Shown here piece by piece: positions 1-7,173 of a stretch of 22,425 nt of DNA. This DNA comes from Chamaesiphon sp. (GTDB taxonomy: Bacteria > Cyanobacteriota > Cyanobacteriia > Cyanobacteriales > Chamaesiphonaceae): the NCBI GenBank assembly GCA_026786125.1, contig JAJAYU010000239.1, positions 1 through 22,425 on the forward strand, written 5' to 3'. The notes below the pieces were generated by a model that searched no databases, was not told the DNA's origin, and saw only the letters and a list, made by a program, of their open reading frames with translations. Within the stretch, counting starts at the first letter, position 1; each line of letters starts with the position of its first letter. The translations under genes were made by a program, and so were the position numbers.

Positions 1-70
1 GAGAAACTTTTGCGAGCTTATTAATTTTTGTACTATTGTGGGTGACGAGCACTTTTACAAAATAATTGTT

Positions 71-88
71 CAGCGGTTTTAACCGCTG
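71..88. repeat. Short perfect palindrome (8-bp arms)
   Basis: The arms cagcggtt and aaccgctg are perfect reverse complements separated by two bases. It lies downstream of the minus-strand CHAT-WD40 gene, just before another palindromic element. It resembles the small intergenic palindromes scattered through cyanobacterial genomes. It could act as a weak transcription stop for the minus-strand gene, but there is no clear T tract on that strand. Confidence 0.5.
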
Positions 89-96
89 CTAGCTAG

Positions 97-154
97 GTGT
101 GTTGGGTTATCTCCTGAAGGAGAGGCTCCGCCAGCATTCTTCAACCCAACCTAC
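97..154. repeat. Interspersed palindromic repeat split by a second small palindrome
   Basis: The left arm gtgtgttgggtt (97-108) and right arm attcttcaacccaacctac (136-154) match, base for base, the reverse complement of the repeat at 12565-12597. In that copy only two bases separate the arms, whereas here 27 bases (109-135) do. The insert contains the inverted pair tctcct/aggaga followed by ggctccgcc, a typical cyanobacterial mini-palindrome. The right end overlaps the stop codon (151-153) of the minus-strand CHAT-WD40 gene. Confidence 0.75.
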
Positions 155-2631
155 ACCGGAACTCGCCAAACTTGAATTTCACCATAACTACCTGTGGCAA
201 TCGTCCGGCTATCGGCACTAATCGCGATCGATAAGATCGATCGATCGTTGACAGATAGAGTATGAATTAGTTTACCTTCATTGAGATCCCAAATATTGAC
301 ATTGCGATCGTCTCCGCCACTCACAATTGTTCGTCCATCGGGAGAAATTGCCACACAACCGATCGATTGAGAGTGTCCAATCAACGTATCGATCAGATTC
401 CCTGTCTCTACGTCCCAAATTTTAATCGTGCAATCGTGGCTAGCACTAACAACTTTTTTACCATCAGGGGTAATTGCGATGCCACTAATTCGACCGCTAT
501 GTCCTAATAAGGTTTTGAGCAATCGCCCTTCCTGAAGCTGCCACAACCGCACTGTATAGTCGCTACTACCACTGGCAATTAATTGTGTTGCTTGGTGTGT
601 CGCTAGACAAGCAACGTTTTGGAGATGACCTGGACATTGATGGATCAATAATCCATTTTGAGGCTGCCAAATCTTCAGCACCGAGTCATTGCCACCTGTA
701 ACCAATCGCTGGCCATCCGCGCTCAAAGAGATGGCATTGACGGCAGATTTATTGTCGAGCAGTTGGGGTAATTTTGTCCCAGTAATCAACTGCCACCATT
801 GCACGGTGCCATCCAAACTACCACTAATAATCGTTTCTGAGTCAGCAGTAATCAAGACACTATAAATCCAGTGGCTATGTCCGAGTAAATTATGCACCAA
901 TTTACCGTCGGATAACCGCCAGACCTTGACTGCATCATCAACGTGAGTAATGTCTCCATGTCCGCTCACTAACCATTGCCCATCAGCACTCAGGGCGAGC
1001 GCATAGACCTCACTAAAGTAGCCAGATAGTTGGTGAACTAAGGTAAGTCGATCATACTGAATTGGTGCGATTTCTGGCAATGGGATTTCGGCATCTACGA
1101 ATGGCACCATGCCTGTTGCTTCGGTTTTAGCCCAATTTTGAGAAAGATCTAATAGTTCTTTGGGCTGGAGCGTAATGTGGGCAATCCGATTCCAGTTGGA
1201 GACTGGAGTGGCAAGTTGTTGACAGATAATCGGTAGACAACTAGCGTCTGGTACCACTTTTTCGATCGCTTTAAGCCGTTCCCGCGCGTCCCGAACTGCT
1301 AGCTGGAGTGATTTACCCCCAGAAAAAGCTTTGAGAAATAGCTTGACAAATTCTTGGGCAACTTGATCCTGGACAGCTTCTCGCATCACAATCAAATTGG
1401 GAATCTGGAGATCGACTAGCTCACTAGCCAGCTCCAAACCTTCACCACAATTGATAATTAATAGTTTTAGCCCCTGCTGAACGGCAGTCCGAATTCGATA
1501 TTTGAACTCAGTAATGGTAATTGTATCGTGATGATTAATATAGATTCGACCGTTGGGTAAGTAGCCAGAAATATAACTACTAAAGAACAGCACGCTCCAC
1601 TTTTTAGTTAGGGCATTGACAAAATCACCATGACTGGGGGCGACGATAAATTCCGCGCTGGTATGTGGTAGTGCTTCTAAATATTCTTTACTTCGATCGA
1701 GCTTAATCCCTTGAGCACTAGTTAAGATCGACAGGACAGGTACTTGTAACTTTTCATCACTAGCAACTTTTTCAGAAATCGCGGGAATCATTGACAGGCT
1801 GACTTCCGCCTGGGGATATCGATCGAGTAATGGCTGCCAAATTGAATTCCACGGCAGTTTGAGCAATACCTTGGCGCGACTCCGCACGATGATATCAACT
1901 TCTACTTCGGGGTCGATAATTGTCGCTAGTCTTTCCCTAATTGTCTGAAAGCCTGGAGAGCTATACCATTGATGCAAATTTGCTTGCATCATTGCTCCAG
2001 CATCCAAGCAATCATTAATTCGCTCTGGTACCAGGCTGACTGCTTTATTGCTCATCAGGCGATGATTTTGGGGATCGAGGCGGCGATAGCGAGCTTGCCA
2101 TTCCTGATACTGGGACAGCATTCGGATCAGGTCGGGTAACTCTACCACTGTCTGGGTCAACAACTGACGATTAGCACCTAGCACCATCATCTCGACTTGC
2201 AGCACAGATCCCATTTGGGTCTCTTCGACTGTAAAAATTATTTCTTTGCCCCAAGCTACCGATGAAGCCGCAGCCGCTCGATCATCCGTAATAGATCGAT
2301 CTCCAGTTGCACCCATTGACTGGGCATACATTGGCTCCATTTCTTGGCAGAGCAGATTGGCAACAGTATAATAGTTGGTACTGTGATTGAGTCTAATCAC
2401 AATTCGGTAAAGTAGATACTTCAGCTCGACGATCGAAGCATGGCTATCTCGCAATTCTTGGAGATGACTTTTGAATTTGACCGTACTTAGTTGTTGCGCT
2501 TCATTACTCCAATTATTGGTACATGCACAAAATACCAGCTTTTTAATCCTGGCAATGTGATTGCTTTGTTCTAAATTATGTACGATCGCATCCAACATTT
2601 CTGACTCCCGATTAAGACTCAATTCCGTCAT
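151..2631 (-). CDS. CHAT-domain (caspase-like) protein fused to a seven-bladed WD40 propeller; CHAT catalytic residues look degenerate
   Basis: This is a protein of 826 residues from the ATG at 2631. A TTG at 2676, right after an in-frame stop, would add 15 Ser/Gly-rich residues, and neither start has a convincing Shine-Dalgarno. Residues 1-95 are a helical region of unknown role, like those preceding effector domains in cyanobacterial conflict or signalling proteins. A linker follows. A CHAT region (about 230-480) is recognisable from LLKLPW, the strand LKLLIIN and the conserved stretch IPNLIVMREAV, then AVRDARERL. Active relatives as I recall them have FFAGHS for the His strand and NSCDG for the Cys strand. 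Here these read FFSSYIS (Tyr353) and NCGEG (394-398), so His is Tyr and the Cys position is Gly, with a Cys one residue earlier. From about 530 to the end are seven WD40 repeats (VKVW, VQWW, LKIW, VRLW, IKIW, VNIW, IQVW), one complete propeller. It is probably a scaffold or sensor, and protease activity is doubtful. No partner gene is adjacent. Confidence 0.88.
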   Translation of the reverse strand: MTELSLNRESEMLDAIVHNLEQSNHIARIKKLVFCACTNNWSNEAQQLSTVKFKSHLQELRDSHASIVELKYLLYRIVIRLNHSTNYYTVANLLCQEMEPMYAQSMGATGDRSITDDRAAAASSVAWGKEIIFTVEETQMGSVLQVEMMVLGANRQLLTQTVVELPDLIRMLSQYQEWQARYRRLDPQNHRLMSNKAVSLVPERINDCLDAGAMMQANLHQWYSSPGFQTIRERLATIIDPEVEVDIIVRSRAKVLLKLPWNSIWQPLLDRYPQAEVSLSMIPAISEKVASDEKLQVPVLSILTSAQGIKLDRSKEYLEALPHTSAEFIVAPSHGDFVNALTKKWSVLFFSSYISGYLPNGRIYINHHDTITITEFKYRIRTAVQQGLKLLIINCGEGLELASELVDLQIPNLIVMREAVQDQVAQEFVKLFLKAFSGGKSLQLAVRDARERLKAIEKVVPDASCLPIICQQLATPVSNWNRIAHITLQPKELLDLSQNWAKTEATGMVPFVDAEIPLPEIAPIQYDRLTLVHQLSGYFSEVYALALSADGQWLVSGHGDITHVDDAVKVWRLSDGKLVHNLLGHSHWIYSVLITADSETIISGSLDGTVQWWQLITGTKLPQLLDNKSAVNAISLSADGQRLVTGGNDSVLKIWQPQNGLLIHQCPGHLQNVACLATHQATQLIASGSSDYTVRLWQLQEGRLLKTLLGHSGRISGIAITPDGKKVVSASHDCTIKIWDVETGNLIDTLIGHSQSIGCVAISPDGRTIVSGGDDRNVNIWDLNEGKLIHTLSVNDRSILSIAISADSRTIATGSYGEIQVWRVPV

Positions 2632-3068
2632 AGGACCGCTATCACCTGACCCATTATTACTAGACCCACTATTCAACTAGATGAAGTCGCCAATCTCATT
2701 GTTGGAAAAATGATATTTTTAAGCATAAGTGGATCGATTTTATTCGATTGCTACTAATTGTAGCTTGAACTGAAAGTGTACAGTATTCAGTCAAGTAGCT
2801 TAGATCATCGATCTTGAGCTGGTAACTGGATTTAACTGTCTCCTTTCTTATTATTCCCTAAATATTCGGATTCTTTATCATTGCCACATAATTGAGATCT
2901 AGTAGCTAATTGCTATCGATCAAATTGTGGTGTAAAGCTTGGAGTGTAAAGACCAATCGGTTTGGGTTACGCCACTTAGTAGCAATGATAAGCTTAAAGC
3001 AGTCAGACAGCATTTACGATTTGTTTGAGATCAAGTTTTGCCCCTCTCATCTCTCCCCCTCTAATCCC
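2632..3068. other. Divergent intergenic region between the CHAT-WD40 gene and cysK
   Basis: These 437 bases should hold promoters for both diverging genes. An open frame from a TTG at 2910 runs into cysK, but the extra residues do not look like cysteine synthase. I see no NtcA-type site, riboswitch, tRNA or strong terminator. The run just before the cysK ATG is C/T-rich and lacks a Shine-Dalgarno. Confidence 0.5.
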
Positions 3069-4013
3069 ATGAAAATTGCCAACAATATTACCGAACTAGT
3101 CGGTCGTACTCCCCTCGTCAGACTCAATCGGATCCCCCAAGCAGAAGGCTGTGTTGCTGACATTATTGTCAAGCTAGAGAGCATGAATCCCGCTGCATCC
3201 GTTAAAGATCGGATTGGGGTAAATATGATTGAATCGGCTGAAAAAGAAGGCTTGATTGCTCCTGGCAAAACGATTTTAGTCGAACCAACATCGGGAAATA
3301 CTGGTATCGCCCTGGCGATGGTGGCAGCCGCAAAGGGCTATCGCTTGATCCTGACCATGCCTGAAACTATGAGTCTCGAACGTCGAGCATTATTAAAAGC
3401 TTATGGTGCCCAATTAGAACTTACTCCAGGCAGTGAAGGCATGACTGGTTGCATTCGTCGCGCACAGGAAATTGTCGATAAAACGCCCCATGCGTATATG
3501 CTCCAACAATTTCGCAATCCCGCCAATCCGCAAATTCATCGGACAACTACCGCTGAAGAAATTTGGGCAGATACCGATGGGACAGTTGATATTCTCATCG
3601 CTGGAGTTGGTACTGGAGGCACAATTACCGGAATTGCTGAAGCCCTCAAACTCCGCAAGCCAGAATTTAAAGCCATTGCCGTCGAGCCAACAAATAGTCC
3701 CGTCCTATCTGGCGGTAGACCTGGCCCCCACAAGATTCAGGGGATTGGAGCCGGATTTGTGCCGCAAGTTCTGAAGGTTGAATCGATCGATGAAGTGATC
3801 CAAGTCACAGATCAACAAGCGATCGAGTATGGACGTAGATTAGCACGGGAAGAAGGCTTATTATCAGGTATCTCCTCAGGTGCAGCCCTATTTGCCGCGA
3901 TCGAAGTCGGTCGTCGCCTAGAAAATAAAGGTAATCTAATTGTCATGATCCAGCCTAGATTTGGCGAACGCTATCTCAGCACTCCGTTATTTCAAGATCC
4001 AGAGGTTAGTTAG
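3069..4013 (+). CDS. cysK: Cysteine synthase A (O-acetylserine sulfhydrylase)
   Basis: This pyridoxal-phosphate enzyme replaces the acetyl group of O-acetylserine with sulfide to give cysteine, the last step of assimilatory sulfur incorporation in the cytosol. From the ATG at 3069 it is 314 residues, the usual length for the family. The N-terminus reads [19 protein letters not shown], the standard family opening, which is why I prefer it to the TTG at 2910 that would add 53 unrelated residues. Lys46 in NPAASVKDR is the expected PLP Schiff-base lysine. TSGNTGIA is the substrate-binding loop, [10 protein letters not shown] holds the PLP phosphate, and the C-terminus carries FGERYLST. The downstream J-domain gene is on the same strand, 114 bases away, with a tandem-repeat element between them. 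CysK versus CysM cannot be fully separated by eye, but the motifs favour CysK. Confidence 0.95.
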   Translation: MKIANNITELVGRTPLVRLNRIPQAEGCVADIIVKLESMNPAASVKDRIGVNMIESAEKEGLIAPGKTILVEPTSGNTGIALAMVAAAKGYRLILTMPETMSLERRALLKAYGAQLELTPGSEGMTGCIRRAQEIVDKTPHAYMLQQFRNPANPQIHRTTTAEEIWADTDGTVDILIAGVGTGGTITGIAEALKLRKPEFKAIAVEPTNSPVLSGGRPGPHKIQGIGAGFVPQVLKVESIDEVIQVTDQQAIEYGRRLAREEGLLSGISSGAALFAAIEVGRRLENKGNLIVMIQPRFGERYLSTPLFQDPEVS

Positions 4014-4016
4014 GGA

Positions 4017-4104
4017 TTGGGGGACTGGGAGACTGGGAGACTAGAACTATTGATTACCATCCACCATCTACCATCCAACATTCACCATTCACCATTCACC
4101 AGCC
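4017..4104. repeat. Composite short-tandem-repeat element, copy A
   Basis: Octamers of the type gactggga (4022-4042) are followed by a spacer and then attcacc heptamers up to about 4100. The 21 bases at 4047-4067 recur exactly, in inverted orientation, at 5974-5994, and the G-rich part also recurs inverted at about 6003-6019. It resembles the short tandemly repeated repetitive (STRR) sequences of cyanobacterial spacers. It fills the gap between cysK and the J-domain gene, so an open frame through it is not part of the protein. Confidence 0.8.
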
Positions 4105-4127
4105 TCAACGCCCAAAGCCTAATTTCA

Positions 4128-4808
4128 ATGTCAGAAACGCACTACCAAGTCCTCCAAATCAATGCCAAAGCTACTGCTGATGAGATCAAACAATCTTATC
4201 GGCAGTTGGCAAAAAAATTTCATCCTGATGTCAATGGTGGCAAAACGAATGCCGATCTGATCATCAAAATTAACGCCGCTTATGAAGTTTTGGGCGACGA
4301 TCTCAAGCGGCGAGAATACGATTATTTTCTACAACCTGAAATAGTTATCCCGCGCCAACAACAAGCCTCTGCTCATATTCCCCGTCGCCCTCGGACAGTT
4401 GGACATGAAGTAGATGAGGATTTGATCCTATGGCTGAATCAAGTTTATACACCGATAAATCGGACGATTGGTTGGATCATCAAGCCACTAAAAATCCAGA
4501 TCCAAGAACTTTCTGCCGATCCCTTTGATGACGAATTAATGGGCAGGTTTGAGGCCTATGTGAATGAGTGCCAGCAACATTTGCAAAAAATCGATAAGGT
4601 TTTTCACTCCATGTCTAATCCAGCACTACTAGCAGAGATTGCCGCTAATTTATATTACTGCATCAACCAAGTAGCCGATGGCGTAAAAGAGCTAAATTTC
4701 TATGTCATGAACTATGACGAGAGCTGCTTGCATGACGGAGTTGAGATGTTTAAAATTGCTGCTCAGTTGCAGAAAGAAACTAATAAGAAAATTAAAAGCT
4801 ACAGGTAA
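4128..4808 (+). CDS. J-domain (DnaJ-like) protein, type III, with a cyanobacterial helical C-terminus
   Basis: From the ATG at 4128 the protein has 226 residues. Residues 4-66 form a J-domain (HYQVLQINAKATADEIKQSY, then the HPD tripeptide at 32-34 and a helix IV ending in REYDYF), the part that stimulates the ATPase of DnaK/Hsp70. There is no Gly/Phe-rich region, no CXXCXGXG zinc finger and no canonical DnaJ C-terminal domain, so it is not the general DnaJ. Residues 75-226 are mostly helical and hydrophilic, with no motif I recognise, and may select a specific client. No signal peptide or membrane segment is visible. An upstream extension of the frame only translates the tandem repeat. sqdX starts 28 bases after the stop, so the two may be cotranscribed. 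Confidence 0.88.
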   Translation: MSETHYQVLQINAKATADEIKQSYRQLAKKFHPDVNGGKTNADLIIKINAAYEVLGDDLKRREYDYFLQPEIVIPRQQQASAHIPRRPRTVGHEVDEDLILWLNQVYTPINRTIGWIIKPLKIQIQELSADPFDDELMGRFEAYVNECQQHLQKIDKVFHSMSNPALLAEIAANLYYCINQVADGVKELNFYVMNYDESCLHDGVEMFKIAAQLQKETNKKIKSYR

Positions 4809-4836
4809 AATCAAGAGAATCTCTACTTAAAATAGA

Positions 4837-5949
4837 ATGCGAATCGCCATATTCACTGAAACTTTTTTACCAAAAGTCGATGGTATAGTTACCCGACTCA
4901 GATACACGATCAAACACTTACAAAAATATGGTGATGAAGTCCTAGTTTTCTGTCCAGCAGGGGGATTAGAATCCTATTGTGGAGCTAAAATTTGTGGATT
5001 ATCAGCATTTCCCTTACCTCTTTATCCCGAATTAAAAATAGCCCTGCCCCGACCGGAAATCGGTCAACAATTAGCCAAATTTAAGCCAGATATTATCCAC
5101 GTCGTCAATCCAGCAGTATTAGGACTAGCTGGAATTTTTTATGCCAAATCAAACCGAATTCCCTTGGTAGCGTCCTATCATACTCACCTGCCCAAATATC
5201 TCGCACATTATGGATTGGGCATGTTAGAAGGTTTATTGTGGGATTTGTTAAAAGCAGCCCATAATCAAGCAGATTTAAATCTCTGTACTTCTAGTGTGAT
5301 GGTACAAGAATTGCGCGAACATGGGATCGATCGAGTGGATCTATGGCAGCGCGGCGTAGATACCGAAACTTTTGATCCAGCTCAAGCAACACCGGAAATG
5401 CGTCACCATTTGACCCAAGGTGAGCCAACCAGCCAGCTATTGCTGTATGTTGGTCGTCTGGGAGCTGAAAAGGAAATCGAACGGATCAAGCCCGTCCTCG
5501 CGGCTATTCCTGGATCGAGACTAGCGATTGTTGGTGATGGCCCCCATCGTGGTAATTTGGAAACTTATTTTGCGGGTACTCCCACACATTTTGTTGGTTA
5601 TTTAGGCGGCGAAAAATTGGCCTCTGCATACGCTGTCGCCGATGCCTTTATTTTTCCATCTCGAACAGAAACCCTGGGTTTAGTCCTATTGGAAGCGATG
5701 GCAGCAGGCTGTCCAGTGATTGCCGCTCGATCGGGCGGAATTCCTGATATCGTGACAGATGGAGTAAATGGCTATCTTTTCGATCCGCAAGATCCTCAAG
5801 CCGCGATTCTAGCTACTCAGAAGCTCTTCGCGGAGCCTGATGATTACCTCAATCTCCGCGAAAACGCTCGCTCAGAAGCTGAAAATTGGAACTGGGCTGC
5901 GGCTACTGGCCAATTGCAGAGATATTATCGGCAAGTAGTTGGTAATTAG
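4837..5949 (+). CDS. sqdX: Sulfolipid synthase SqdX, UDP-sulfoquinovose:diacylglycerol glycosyltransferase (GT4)
   Basis: SqdX transfers sulfoquinovose from UDP-sulfoquinovose to diacylglycerol to make the thylakoid lipid SQDG, at the cytosolic face of the membrane. The 370-residue length fits the family (about 375). The N-terminus MRIAIFTETFLPKVDGIVTR, the segments ALPRPEIG and IIHVVNPAVLGLAG, VASYHTHLPKYL and LWQRGVDTETF all match what I remember of cyanobacterial SqdX. The C-terminal Rossmann half has the retaining GT4 signature E-X7-E (Glu278 and Glu286, within TETLGLVLLEAM) and VGDGPHRG for the nucleotide. It follows the J-domain gene by 28 bases. sqdB, often its neighbour, is absent here. 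The stop at 5947-5949 abuts an inverted tandem-repeat element. Confidence 0.95.
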   Translation: MRIAIFTETFLPKVDGIVTRLRYTIKHLQKYGDEVLVFCPAGGLESYCGAKICGLSAFPLPLYPELKIALPRPEIGQQLAKFKPDIIHVVNPAVLGLAGIFYAKSNRIPLVASYHTHLPKYLAHYGLGMLEGLLWDLLKAAHNQADLNLCTSSVMVQELREHGIDRVDLWQRGVDTETFDPAQATPEMRHHLTQGEPTSQLLLYVGRLGAEKEIERIKPVLAAIPGSRLAIVGDGPHRGNLETYFAGTPTHFVGYLGGEKLASAYAVADAFIFPSRTETLGLVLLEAMAAGCPVIAARSGGIPDIVTDGVNGYLFDPQDPQAAILATQKLFAEPDDYLNLRENARSEAENWNWAAATGQLQRYYRQVVGN

Positions 5950-6041
5950 TGGATGGTGAATGGTGAATGGTGAATGGTGGATGGTAATCAATAGCTCTAA
6001 TCCCCCAGTCTCCCAGTCCCTAAGTCCCCTATTCCCCCGCT
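5950..6041. repeat. Composite short-tandem-repeat element, copy B (inverted relative to 4017-4104)
   Basis: Heptamers of ggtgaat (about 5954-5979) are followed by a spacer and a C-rich part (tcccagtc type, 6001-6040). Read on the minus strand it has the same order of parts as copy A: G-rich octamers, a ctattgattaccatcc core, then attcacc heptamers. The 21-base core 5974-5994 is the exact reverse complement of 4047-4067. It starts at the sqdX stop and runs into the 3' end of the small minus-strand gene at 6029. Confidence 0.8.
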
Positions 6042-6295
6042 CCACTATCTCCTAAAAATGGCTGCTGTCCAATCCCTAACTCTTTCTTGCTGCGTTTGAG
6101 TTCCTTCCAGAGGCTTTTAATTTGTTTATAAGACTCTTCTGGAGTAAGCTTGCCAGCAGTTTCTAGACTACAGATAAAGCTAACTTTCTGAGTAAATTCT
6201 TGGAGGTTATTGTTGAAGACCAAATTTTCGGGGCTAAAGTGGTCACTGCGATAGGGGATATTTGGATACAAAAAAGAATCAACCTGATTTGACAT
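6029..6295 (-). CDS. Small conserved cyanobacterial protein (DUF7219-like), function unknown
   Basis: From the ATG at 6295 the protein has 88 residues. That start has agga about ten bases upstream on the minus strand, whereas an upstream in-frame ATG (6325) would add ten unsupported residues. The core reads FLYPNIPYRSDHFSPENLVF, then LQEFTQKVSFICSLETAGKL and a helix with SYKQIKSLWKELKRSKKELG. I recognise this as a small protein conserved across cyanobacteria, which I recall as DUF7219; no function is known to me. It has no signal peptide or membrane helix. The last residues, GDSGAGE, and the stop codon are encoded by the edge of the repeat element at 5950-6041, so the C-terminal tail is probably repeat-derived. 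It diverges from purC. Confidence 0.8.
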   Translation of the reverse strand: MSNQVDSFLYPNIPYRSDHFSPENLVFNNNLQEFTQKVSFICSLETAGKLTPEESYKQIKSLWKELKRSKKELGIGQQPFLGDSGAGE

Positions 6296-6399
6296 TGATA
6301 TTGCGTCCTGCTTGTTACGATACAATACTGATCTATATTAGCTATTGCCGATTTTTAACTAAAATTTGGTGTTGCTCCTTTAATTTTAACTATTTCAGC
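6296..6399. promoter_or_regulatory. Divergent promoter region, small protein gene (-) and purC (+)
   Basis: The 104 bases between two divergent starts must contain both promoters. A tacaat hexamer at 6321-6326 could be a -10 box for purC, but no well-spaced -35 is visible. No PurBox-like or riboswitch structure was recognised. Confidence 0.35.
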
Positions 6400-7128
6400 A
6401 TGAATCGTCATCAGCAGATTTACGAAGGCAAGGCAAAGGTTCTCTACGCTACAGATGACCCAGATGTCTTACTAGCTTACTTTAAAGATGATGCTACTGC
6501 ATTTAATGCTCAAAAGCGCGGCACGATCGCTGGAAAAGGGGAAATCAACTGTCAGATTGCTGCACATCTCTTCAAATTGATCGAATCACATGGCATTGCA
6601 ACTCACTACATCGACTGTCCCGCAGTCAATGAAATGCGGGTGAAGTCGGTACAGATTATCCCACTGGAAGTAGTCGTCAGGAACATTGCAGCGGGAAGTC
6701 TCTGTCAACAGACAGGAATCCCCCTAGGGACAATTTTACCAGCACCACTAGTTGAATTTTTCTACAAAGACGATGCCCTGGGCGATCCACTCTTGACGCG
6801 AGATCGATTACTGCTGATGGAATTAGCTACTGTTGAGCAGATAGATACCTTGCGTTCTAAAGCGATCGAGATCAATCTTATCCTCCAAAACTTTTTTAAA
6901 CTGTGCGGAATTACACTAGTTGACTTCAAAATCGAATTTGGGGTAGACAAGCACCAACAAATCTTACTCGCGGACGAAATTAGTCCCGATAGCTGTCGGT
7001 TGTGGCTGATTGGGGAACCCGATCCCAATTTACGAGTCTTAGATAAAGATCGGTTCCGGCGCGATTTGGGCAACATCGAAGATGCTTACCAACAAGTCCT
7101 GTCAAGAGTTTTAGGGGTTAAAGAGTAG
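6400..7128 (+). CDS. purC: Phosphoribosylaminoimidazole-succinocarboxamide synthase (SAICAR synthetase)
   Basis: PurC joins CAIR and aspartate with ATP to give SAICAR, a middle step of de novo purine synthesis in the cytosol. From the ATG at 6400 it has 242 residues, typical for bacterial PurC. The family opening QQIYEGKAKVLYATDDPD contains the ATP-binding loop. PLEVVVRNIAAGSL and LADEISPDSCRLW are the two family signatures, and LVDFKIEFG precedes the second. An open frame extends to 6262, but those extra 46 residues are not PurC-like. omp85 starts 45 bases after the stop. In Synechocystis purC (slr1226) and an Omp85 gene (slr1227) are, as I recall, also adjacent, so the linkage appears old. 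Confidence 0.97.
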   Translation: MNRHQQIYEGKAKVLYATDDPDVLLAYFKDDATAFNAQKRGTIAGKGEINCQIAAHLFKLIESHGIATHYIDCPAVNEMRVKSVQIIPLEVVVRNIAAGSLCQQTGIPLGTILPAPLVEFFYKDDALGDPLLTRDRLLLMELATVEQIDTLRSKAIEINLILQNFFKLCGITLVDFKIEFGVDKHQQILLADEISPDSCRLWLIGEPDPNLRVLDKDRFRRDLGNIEDAYQQVLSRVLGVKE

Positions 7129-7173
7129 TTGGCAACGTTGAAGCTAACCCTCGCAACATTTATTAGATAAAAT

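Noticed and set aside
2910..3068. Upstream in-frame extension of cysK from a TTG
   Set aside because: The 53 extra residues are unlike any cysteine synthase and the ATG at 3069 gives the standard N-terminus and length.
4051..4100. Tandem units as a possible CRISPR array
   Set aside because: The repeats are 7-8 bases with no spacers and no cas genes nearby.
4017..4127. Upstream extension of the J-domain protein
   Set aside because: It merely translates the tandem-repeat element; the J-domain begins right after the ATG at 4128.
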